From Burkholderia sp. lig30 (GTDB lineage Bacteria; Pseudomonadota; Gammaproteobacteria; Burkholderiales; Burkholderiaceae), in assembly GCF_000687455.2 (NCBI RefSeq), contig NZ_JGVW01000058.1:1-37178 (forward strand): a DNA stretch of 37,178 bases. Reading direction: 5' to 3'. The first letter of the stretch is position 1; each line of letters opens with the position of its first letter. Made by a program: the position numbers and the translations under genes. The notes under the pieces are model-generated. The model saw only the letters and a list, made by a program, of their open reading frames with translations. It made no database searches and was not told the origin of the DNA. Positions 17,127-23,616 of the stretch are shown here, piece after piece.

Positions 17127-17141
17127 TAGACCAGTCGTCTA
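17127..17141. promoter_or_regulatory. TetR-type operator before the aldehyde-stress operon
   Basis: TAGACCAGTCGTCTA: arms TAGAC and GTCTA around a 5-bp centre, 16 bp upstream of the YqhD-remnant ATG. It differs at one position from the operator before the tetR gene (17435-17449), so one regulator probably recognised both. Its position between the upstream terminator and the start codon fits repression. Confidence 0.75.
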
Positions 17142-17153
17142 GTTGCTGGCCGT

Positions 17154-17174
17154 AAAAAAACGCACGGTAGTGCG
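17154..17174 (-). terminator. Intrinsic terminator of the truncated tetR gene
   Basis: On the minus strand CGCAC-TACC-GTGCG is followed directly by seven T residues, a textbook intrinsic terminator. It starts eight bases after the tetR stop and separates tetR transcription from the operon promoter. Confidence 0.88.
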
Positions 17175-17182
17175 TCGATGGG

Positions 17183-17413
17183 TCAGCGAGACGGGCAATC
17201 CTGCAGGCCCGGCAGGCATCGAGTCGTCACCAGTGCCGCTTCGCCAAAGGCCTCCCTGGAGCCAAAGCGGCGGTAGAACGCGTCCTTCGGCACGCCGGAG
17301 GCCTGGCGGATTTCACTCAGGCCGACTGCGCTGAAGCCCTTGCCGCCAATGATGATCCGGGCGGTTTCGAGGATGTGCCGACGGACGTCCGGGCTGGCGG
17401 AAACATTCTTCAT
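17183..17413 (-). pseudogene. TetR-family regulator, internally deleted (DNA-binding domain only)
   Basis: 76 codons. Residues 1-60 are a normal TetR HTH domain (RRHILETARIIIGGKGFSAV, then GLSEIRQASGVP, AFYRRFGSREAFGEA). Usual members are about 190-200 aa, but here only ALVTTRCLPGLQDCPSR follows, which looks like the typical end of this subfamily (ATTRxLLGL). The ligand-binding and dimerisation domain is missing, apparently by an in-frame deletion that kept the stop codon and terminator. Without dimerisation helices it should bind operators poorly. The relatives regulated by electrophiles (NemR-like) commonly sit beside reductase genes, matching the operon. Operators flank the gene on both sides. 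Confidence 0.75.
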
Positions 17414-17434
17414 GGCTCGAACTCTATCAACGAT

Positions 17435-17449
17435 TAGACCGGTCGTCTA
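17435..17449. promoter_or_regulatory. TetR-type operator before tetR
   Basis: TAGACCGGTCGTCTA, 21 bp upstream of the tetR ATG at 17413. The arms TAGAC/GTCTA are the same as in the operon operator, indicating former autoregulation. Confidence 0.78.
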
Positions 17450-17696
17450 GTGTGCGACCGGTCTCATTTTTTGCGGGCGTGTCGGTCAACTACTGGCGAA
17501 CGAACGGGTTTGCCCGAGCGACACCGACGAATTGCCCCCGTCCGGCGCGACCCTTGACTAATCTCAATGGACTTCGCACCGGACGATTGCGCGAAGGACA
17601 CGCGCGAAGGCCGGCGGATATCGGCAGGATCGACACCGGCGGCCGTCGCCGCACCGGTGCGGCGCTTTTGGCTCGTCCCGGGCGGCCTGTCGCAAC

Positions 17697-17737
17697 TTGA
17701 CTCAGGTCAAAATGCACGGGCGGGTAAGGCATAGGGT
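17697..17737 (+). promoter_or_regulatory. FNR/ANR-type promoter of the DksA-like gene
   Basis: TTGAC-TCAG-GTCAA (17697-17710) is a perfect inverted repeat fitting the TTGAY-N4-RTCAA pattern of FNR/ANR/DNR boxes. A TAGGGT -10 candidate at 17732-17737 starts 28.5 bp from the box centre, placing the box near -41.5 of the expected start site, the class II activator arrangement. Regulation by oxygen is inferred. Confidence 0.65.
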
Positions 17738-17773
17738 GGAGCCTTGGCGCGATGGCGCAAAGGAGCAGCGACG

Positions 17774-18166
17774 ATGATGCTCGACGAACAGCAGCTTCAG
17801 ACGCTTCATCAACGATTGAGCGAAAGCGGGCAGGCGTTGCGCGCCGACATCCGTGCAAGCCAGCATCAGCGCGCCGAAGACACGTATGCGGACCTGGCGG
17901 GCGCGTCCCCTGACGAAGGCGACGAGGCGAATGCCGACTTGTTCGTCGATGTCGACCACGCGCTGATCGGCATGAAACTGGCCGAGTTGCGGGCGGTCGA
18001 GCGTGCGTTGCAGCGGATGCGCGACGGCCAATACGGCGCTTGTGTGGACTGCGAAGGGCCGGTCGACTACGCGCGCCTGCTGGCGCGGCCGACGGCCGAG
18101 CGCTGCACGGGATGCCAGAAACTTCACGAACGGCGATTCGCGACCGTGCCGCGCGCGTCGCTTTGA
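17774..18166 (+). CDS. TraR/DksA-family zinc-finger protein
   Basis: 130-aa protein with an N-terminal helical hairpin/coiled coil (about 5-85) and a C-terminal four-cysteine zinc finger, C90-x2-C93-x17-C111-x2-C114, in the GQYGACVDCEGPVDYARL context of DksA-like proteins. DksA enters the RNA polymerase secondary channel and modulates transcription with ppGpp. This shorter member may act similarly, or may be one of the many accessory paralogues whose targets are unknown. AGGAG eight bases before the ATG at 17774 decides the start over the upstream in-frame codon at 17744. It follows the FNR/ANR-like promoter and lies 59 bp before the reductase-patatin gene, likely in one transcript. Confidence 0.9.
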   Translation: MMLDEQQLQTLHQRLSESGQALRADIRASQHQRAEDTYADLAGASPDEGDEANADLFVDVDHALIGMKLAELRAVERALQRMRDGQYGACVDCEGPVDYARLLARPTAERCTGCQKLHERRFATVPRASL

Positions 18167-18225
18167 TGCCGCAGGCGCATCCCGGCTCGCGGGGCGGCGC
18201 GTACCGTTGAATCACTGGGGGCGGG

Positions 18226-20475
18226 ATGCGCGAGGTCGATTATTTGCTGGTTGGCGGCGGTGTGGCGAGCGTGACCGCGGCGCAGACCTTGCGCCGCGAA
18301 GACAACGCGGCCAGCATCGCGATTCTGTGCGGCGAAGCGGCGCTGCCTTACCGGCGCCCGCCGCTCACCAAGATGCCGGCCGCCGGCGCCGATGGCGGCG
18401 CCGGGCTTGCGCTGCACGACGCCGCGTTCTACGACAGGCATCGGATCGAACTGGTGCTCGGCGCGCGCGCGACGCGCATCGACCGTCACGCGCGTCTTGT
18501 CCACACCGACGCGCACGGCGAATTCCACTACGGCAAGCTCCTGATTGCGACCGGCGCGTCGCCGCGCCTGCCGGTGCTGCCCGGCATCGATCTTGCAGGC
18601 GTGCACTGCCTCCACACGCTCGCGGACATGCGCGCATTGCAGGACGCGACGGCGCACGCGCAGCACGTCGCGATTCTCGGCGCGGGGTTCGTCGGCGTGG
18701 AACTGGCCGCGACGCTGCAGGCGCGCGGCCTGCAGGTGACGCTGATCGAGCGTGAGTCGCATGTGCTGCCGATGCTGCAGGCCGAGCCGCTGTCGCGCTT
18801 CTTCGAGCGATGCTGCACCGAGCGCGGGATCACGGTGCGCACCGACTGCGAGGTGCGCGCGCTGGTCGGCGACGGCCGGGTCGAGGCGGTGCTGACGAGC
18901 CGCGACGAGACGCTGCCGTGCGACCTGGCGATCGTCGCCGTCGGCGTCACGCCGAACTGCGGGTTTCTCGCGGACAGCGGCCTGCCGATCGCCGACGGCA
19001 TCGAGGTCGACACATTCCTGCGCACGGTCGATCCGCACATCTACGCGGCGGGCGACGTCGCGCATTTCTACGATCCGATCTTCCGCGAGCGGCGGCGCAT
19101 CGAGCACTGGGACAACGCGATGCGGCAAGGCAAGGTCGCCGCGCGCAACATGGCCGGCCGGCGGCTGCCTTATCGCGACGTGTCGATTTTCTTCGGCAAC
19201 GTGTTCGGCATCACGTACAACTTCCTCGGCAACCAGTTCGGGACGACGGAAACCATCGAGCGCGGCACGATCAACGACGGCGCGTACGCGATGCTGTACC
19301 TGAAGGACGACGTGCTGCGCGCGGCGTTCGTGATCGACCAGTCGCCGGCGAGCGTCGCGTCGCTGGCCGAGGCGATCGCGTTGCGGATCGACATGAGGGC
19401 GGAGCGGGGGCGGCTGCACGACGTGCGTTTCCCGCTCGACCGCCTGCCGGTGCAGACGATGCTGATCCTGCAGGGCGGCGGCGCGCTGGGGGCATTCGAG
19501 TGCGGCGTCGCGCGCGCGCTCGAGGAGAACGGCGTGCGCCCGGACGTGATCTCGGCGGTGTCGATCGGCGCATTCAACGGCGCGATCATCGCGAGCCATC
19601 CGCAGCACGCGGCGCGCGCGCTCGAGGCGTTCTGGCGCGAGCTGGCGATTCCGCTGCCGTCGATGGGCGACACGCAGCTTCAGCAGGTGCTGCTGTCGGC
19701 GTACGTGTTCTGGTTCGGCGTGCCGAATTTCATGCAGCCGCGCTGGTGGAACCCCCTCGGCGGAATCGACTGGCTGTACGGCAAATGGACGAGCCTTTAC
19801 GACACGCGGCCGATCGTCAAGCTGATCGAGAAATACGTCGATTTCGATTCGCTCGGGTCGAGCCCGACCCGCCTGCTGCTGAGCGCGGTCGACGTGAAGA
19901 CGGGCGAGCCGCGGATCTTCGACAGCTATGTCGACCGGCTCACGCCCGCACATTTGCTCGCGAGCGGCAGCTTGCCGCCCGGGCTGCCGTGGACGACGAT
20001 CGACGGACACGCGTACTGGGACGGCGGCATCGTCAGCAATTCACCGCTCGATCTCGTCATCGAGCGCTGCGGCCGGATCGGCGGCCGCATCTTCGTCGTC
20101 GATCTGTTCGCGGGCAGCAAGCCGATGCCGGGCAACCTGGTCGAGGTGATGCTCAGGCGCGAGGAAATCAGCTACATGGATCGCGTGCGCAGCGACCTGC
20201 GTTTCGAGGAATATGCGAACGACTTCAGCGAGCTCGTCGGCGGGATCATGACGCACGTCGCCGAGCCGGCGGCCAGCGGGATTCGGCAGCAGCCGCTGTA
20301 TATCCGGCTAATGGGCAATCGCGCGCCGATCCACATCGAGCGGATCGCGCTGCAGCGCAGCGGGCCGATGTCGTTCGTGTCCGACTACGATTTCTCGGCG
20401 TCCACCATCGCCGCGCTTCAGGAAAAGGGATACACGGCCGGGTTGAGCGCACTGGCGGCCGGCGCGAACCGGTGA
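18226..20475 (+). CDS. Fusion: FAD/NAD(P)-dependent pyridine nucleotide-disulphide-type reductase plus patatin-like phospholipase
   Basis: One continuous 749-aa frame with two enzymes. Residues 1-400 are a flavin reductase: FAD loop LLVGGGVASVTAA (7-19), NAD(P) loop ILGAGFVGVELAA (about 150-162) and the second FAD motif YAAGDVAHF (about 273-281), as in ferredoxin/rubredoxin reductases and AIF. From residue 412 a patatin hydrolase starts: oxyanion loop LQGGGALGAFECGV, nucleophile S446 in AVSIGAFNGA (Ala replaces the first Gly of GxSxG) and the dyad aspartate D599 in YWDGGIVSNSP. The C-terminal part (SYMDRVRSDLRFEEYANDFS) resembles DUF3734, often found after patatin domains. The protein could couple redox state to membrane lipid hydrolysis (inference). 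It is in the DksA-like transcript. Confidence 0.93.
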   Translation: MREVDYLLVGGGVASVTAAQTLRREDNAASIAILCGEAALPYRRPPLTKMPAAGADGGAGLALHDAAFYDRHRIELVLGARATRIDRHARLVHTDAHGEFHYGKLLIATGASPRLPVLPGIDLAGVHCLHTLADMRALQDATAHAQHVAILGAGFVGVELAATLQARGLQVTLIERESHVLPMLQAEPLSRFFERCCTERGITVRTDCEVRALVGDGRVEAVLTSRDETLPCDLAIVAVGVTPNCGFLADSGLPIADGIEVDTFLRTVDPHIYAAGDVAHFYDPIFRERRRIEHWDNAMRQGKVAARNMAGRRLPYRDVSIFFGNVFGITYNFLGNQFGTTETIERGTINDGAYAMLYLKDDVLRAAFVIDQSPASVASLAEAIALRIDMRAERGRLHDVRFPLDRLPVQTMLILQGGGALGAFECGVARALEENGVRPDVISAVSIGAFNGAIIASHPQHAARALEAFWRELAIPLPSMGDTQLQQVLLSAYVFWFGVPNFMQPRWWNPLGGIDWLYGKWTSLYDTRPIVKLIEKYVDFDSLGSSPTRLLLSAVDVKTGEPRIFDSYVDRLTPAHLLASGSLPPGLPWTTIDGHAYWDGGIVSNSPLDLVIERCGRIGGRIFVVDLFAGSKPMPGNLVEVMLRREEISYMDRVRSDLRFEEYANDFSELVGGIMTHVAEPAASGIRQQPLYIRLMGNRAPIHIERIALQRSGPMSFVSDYDFSASTIAALQEKGYTAGLSALAAGANR

Positions 20476-20548
20476 CGGCGCCTGCATGACGGTGCGAAGC
20501 ACGCCCCGTGCCGTCGCGGTACCTCGACACGGCGATGCCGCGATGCGC

Positions 20549-20581
20549 CGGCTCCGGCCGATATCGTCCGAACCGGAGCCG
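20549..20581. terminator. Hairpin between convergent genes
   Basis: CGGCTCCGG (20549-20557) pairs perfectly with CCGGAGCCG (20573-20581) across a 15-base loop. It lies between the 3' ends of the reductase-patatin and EAL genes and has no U-tract. Confidence 0.55.
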
Positions 20582-20591
20582 ACCGGCGACG

Positions 20592-22199
20592 TCAGGCCGG
20601 CGTCGCGCAGGCGCCGAGCGTGTCCGGGCGGGCGGTGCGGCTGTTCCGCCACGCCGCCAGTTCGGCCGCGCGCAACGGGGCCGCGAACAGATAGCCCTGG
20701 CCCCACTGCACGCCATGCTGCCGGAGGTAGGCGAGTTGCGCCGGGGTTTCGATGCCTTCCGCGATCAGGTCGAGTTTCAGCCGCTGAGCCAGCGTGATGA
20801 TCGTTTCCAGCACGACGGCATTGACCGATTCGGTATCCGCGCCCTTGACGAACGAGCGGTCGATCTTGATGAAATCGGCGTGCAGTTGCTCCAGATAGGA
20901 CAGCGCGCTTTGTCCGGTCCCGAAGTCATCCAGCGCCCAGAGCACGCCTTCGCCGCGCAACTGGCGGATGTTGCGCTGCGCCTGCTCGTCGTCCGGCACC
21001 GCCTCGCGCTCGGTCATTTCCAGCACCAGCAGCGGCGCCTGTGGGCCGAGTGCGCGCATCAGCCGTTCCACGTCGCCGACGAAGGCCGGCGTAGCGAGAT
21101 GCGAGCCGCTGACGTTGATGCCGAGATGGTCTTGCGGGCCGAGCCGCAACTGGGGCATGTCGGCGACGACCAGATCGAAGATGTGCCGGGTCAGTTCGGC
21201 GATGAGCCCGCTGTCTTCCGCCAGCGGGATGAAGATGTCGGGGCGAATGGAGTCCTGGCCCGGGCGGTGCCAGCGCACCAGCGCCTCCACGCCGCTGCAC
21301 TCGCCCGTCGCCAGGCGAATGACGGGCTGGTAGACCATGTGAAACTCGTTCTGCCGCATGCCGCGCCGGATTTCGGTCACCAGGGAGAGCCGCCGCTTGC
21401 AGAAACGGTGCGCGACGTAGCCCGACAGCAGCGCGGCCAGCGCCAGGAACGGCGCGTAGTGAATCCAGAGATCGCGGCGATAGGTGGCGACCAGCGCGGG
21501 CTCAACGGCGACGCGAACCTCGACGGGAAACTGCGACGAGCGCACGCTGGCGTCGCTATGCCGGAAGGCCGGGCCGGCCGGCGTTTGCACGGGCGCGCCG
21601 CCGGGCAACTGACGCTGCGAATCCGTCTGCAGGATCTGCACCTCGAACTGGCGGTTGTAGGAAGCCGCGGCCTGAATGTCGAGCAGATACTGCCCGTCGA
21701 TTACCGCGATGACGCCGGTATGGTTCGCGGTGTGTTCCGAGACGAGGACCGCCGGCCGGTCGCGTACCAGCAGCGTCGTCGCAGTGGGCGTGATCCCGCG
21801 CCCGGGCGGCAGTTCGGACAAGGGCGGGAAGCCTTGCGCGAGCGGCAGGTCGTCGATCATGCCGAGGGCCGACGAGCAATACTCCTTGTTGCCGTCGCGG
21901 ATCAGCGCCAGCGAGCGGAAGTAGGGGCTCAGCAGGGTCAGCCGCGTGAGCTCGGCGAGCACCTGGCGACATGGCCTGCCCGCCATGGCCGCGGCCTTGC
22001 CCGTATTGGCGAAGACGACGCCGAGCATCGTATCGATCTGGCGCTGAATCGCCACCGCCGTGACCGTCGCCTCGCCATCGGCGCGCTCCTTGGCCTGAAG
22101 GAAGACCAGCGGCGCCATGACCAGCAGCGGCAGCCATATCGCAATCGCGACGATTCCCGCATGCCAGTATTGATCCCGCTGCAACTTGACAGATTTCAC
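20592..22199 (-). CDS. CSS-motif cyclic-di-GMP phosphodiesterase (EAL)
   Basis: Inner-membrane protein of 535 aa. TM1 lies at about 13-34, then a periplasmic CSS-motif domain with C77 and C108-S-S, TM2 at about 246-265, and a cytoplasmic EAL domain with EALVRWHRP (EAL at 305-307), DDFGTGQSAL, KIDRSFV and IAEGIETPAQ, so it should be catalytically active in c-di-GMP hydrolysis. In E. coli CSS-EAL proteins, disulphide formation between the periplasmic cysteines controls activity, so this is a redox-sensing input. I start at GTG 22199 because AGGAG lies eight bases before it and the length matches E. coli YjcC/PdeC. A longer frame from 22316 lacks these. It converges on the reductase-patatin gene. 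Confidence 0.92.
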   Translation of the reverse strand: MKSVKLQRDQYWHAGIVAIAIWLPLLVMAPLVFLQAKERADGEATVTAVAIQRQIDTMLGVVFANTGKAAAMAGRPCRQVLAELTRLTLLSPYFRSLALIRDGNKEYCSSALGMIDDLPLAQGFPPLSELPPGRGITPTATTLLVRDRPAVLVSEHTANHTGVIAVIDGQYLLDIQAAASYNRQFEVQILQTDSQRQLPGGAPVQTPAGPAFRHSDASVRSSQFPVEVRVAVEPALVATYRRDLWIHYAPFLALAALLSGYVAHRFCKRRLSLVTEIRRGMRQNEFHMVYQPVIRLATGECSGVEALVRWHRPGQDSIRPDIFIPLAEDSGLIAELTRHIFDLVVADMPQLRLGPQDHLGINVSGSHLATPAFVGDVERLMRALGPQAPLLVLEMTEREAVPDDEQAQRNIRQLRGEGVLWALDDFGTGQSALSYLEQLHADFIKIDRSFVKGADTESVNAVVLETIITLAQRLKLDLIAEGIETPAQLAYLRQHGVQWGQGYLFAAPLRAAELAAWRNSRTARPDTLGACATPA

Positions 22200-22595
22200 G
22201 TCCAACGCTCCTGCGCAAAACGCGAGCGGCGCGAACGGGCACCTTGCGAGGACGTCCCGTGCGGCTACGTTAGCGCTGTTCGGAAAACAAGCCCATCCAA
22301 TCGGAATCCTTTGCAACCGCGACAGCCGGCGCCGCGTTCATCCCGGATTGCGGCCGCTGCCCGGCCGGTTGATGCCGGCCACGGTGTTTAGGGTCGGTGT
22401 CATTTTCTCATGAAGTGCAGCGGCGACGAAATGGCGTCGACGAAGGGGCGACAGTGTCGCCGGGCGGCTCCTTGTCTGCCGTCCGCAGCGGCAAGCACTG
22501 CCGCGACGGCGGGCGATCGTTCGCGTTCCGATCGAACCTCGTGCTGCGCGCGACGCGCATGGTTCGCTCATAACCGGCAGGACGAAAGAGATGGC
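22200..22595. other. Intergenic region upstream of the EAL gene
   Basis: No gene is seen. A 15-bp palindrome GGCGACA-G-TGTCGCC lies at 22447-22461. Its one-base centre suits a protein-binding site rather than a hairpin. It sits between the response regulator 3' end and the EAL promoter side. Confidence 0.5.
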
Positions 22596-23234
22596 TTACT
22601 CAGGATCGGCGATCCGGTGGGCGATCGCGTAGCGGATCAGCGCGGCTTCGTTCGGGAGTTCGAGCTTGTCGAGCGCGCGCGCCTTGTACGTGCTGACGGT
22701 TTTCGCGCTGATGCGCAGTGCGTGCGCGATCTCCGAGATGCTCTCGCCCGACGCGAACCGGCGCAGCACTTCGGTTTCGCGTTCGGACAGGCGCTCGTGC
22801 GGCGGTGCGTCGGCGGGCAGGTCGAGATGGCGCGCGAGGCGCTCGGCCACGTCGACGCTGACGTAGACGCCGCCCGCGACGATTTTGCGCAACGCGTCCA
22901 TCAACTCGCGGCTCGAGCTTTCCTTGGTCACGTATCCGGCGGCGCCGGCCTTGAAGAGCAGCGCGGCGTCGTGGCGGGTGGCCAGCGACGACAGCACGAG
23001 CACGCGCAGCGCGGGCGCCGCCGCATGGATCTGTCTGACGAACTCGGTGCCGCAGCCGCCGAGTGTCGCAAGATCGACGATCGCGGCATCGGCGGCGCAG
23101 CGGCGGGCCAGCTCGAGCGCGGACGGGCCGTCGCAGGCCTCGCCCGCGATCGTGAATTCACCGGTCGATTCGAGGATCTGACGCAGCCCGTCGCGCGTCA
23201 CCGCGTGGCGATCCGCCAGCCATACCTTGATCAT
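22596..23234 (-). CDS. NarL/FixJ-type response regulator (orphan)
   Basis: 212-aa DNA-binding regulator. The receiver domain spans residues 1-120 with phospho-acceptor D54 (AIVDLATL), S82/S83 and K104 (YVTKESS). The usual acidic pair is incomplete: ADRH has D8 but R9 where most receivers have a second Asp, which should weaken Mg2+ binding. The LuxR-type HTH is at 149-191 (LSERETEVLRRFASGESISE, then IAHALRISAKTV, STYKARALDKL). No histidine kinase gene is adjacent. It is divergent from pncB, sharing the 382-bp upstream region that contains the FNR-like box. A GAGG stretch lies upstream of the ATG at 23234. Confidence 0.92.
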   Translation of the reverse strand: MIKVWLADRHAVTRDGLRQILESTGEFTIAGEACDGPSALELARRCAADAAIVDLATLGGCGTEFVRQIHAAAPALRVLVLSSLATRHDAALLFKAGAAGYVTKESSSRELMDALRKIVAGGVYVSVDVAERLARHLDLPADAPPHERLSERETEVLRRFASGESISEIAHALRISAKTVSTYKARALDKLELPNEAALIRYAIAHRIADPE

Positions 23235-23616
23235 GTCCGCCGCCTCGTCGCATGTCGATTGTTCTGGCCCTCTCGTTTGGCTCCCCGACGCGGCGTCCGG
23301 CTCGCGCGACGGGTGCGAGCCCGGCCATCGGTGGGCGGGCCGCGATGCGTGTTCCCCGGATCTCAGTCGAAGTGTAGGCGAGCGGGTGGGGGCGTTCCAG
23401 ATGCGGTTGTTCCGCGTTACCGCCGATCCGGCCCGGCGGCGGCGTTGCGCGAGAATTGATCTGGCGCAACGCCGCCGCTGCCGCCGATCCTATGCTGGCC
23501 GTGTCGTGCCGGACGTCGAGCGGCCGGAGCGGCATGCTGGCCGCCGGCATGCGCCGGCGCCGGCGCCCGTGCACGACCCTGAGCGAGCGGGCAATACGCA
23601 GGGCGAAGGAGGCGTG
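23235..23616. other. Divergent promoter region between response regulator and pncB
   Basis: No gene is seen. It carries the FNR/ANR-like promoter described separately and GC-rich inverted repeats near 23540-23570. Confidence 0.55.
23456..23496 (+). promoter_or_regulatory. FNR/ANR-like promoter of pncB
   Basis: TTGAT-CTGG-CGCAA (23456-23469) has a perfect left half and a 3/5 right half of an FNR/ANR box. TATGCT at 23491-23496 is a good -10 and starts 28.5 bp from the box centre, exactly the spacing seen at 17697-17737. No separate -35 is needed for this promoter class. Confidence 0.5.

Larger units (their letters stand above)
17414..17773. other. Divergent regulatory region between tetR and the DksA-like gene
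   Basis: No gene is seen. It contains the tetR operator (17435-17449), an 18-bp perfect palindrome CGCCGCACCGGTGCGGCG (17647-17664), and the FNR/ANR-like box with a -10 element (17697-17737). Confidence 0.7.

Noticed and set aside
18124..20010. 628-codon minus-strand frame and 559-codon plus-strand shift frame over the reductase-patatin gene
   Set aside because: Both are low-complexity Arg/Ala shadows; the 749-codon frame has clear motifs.
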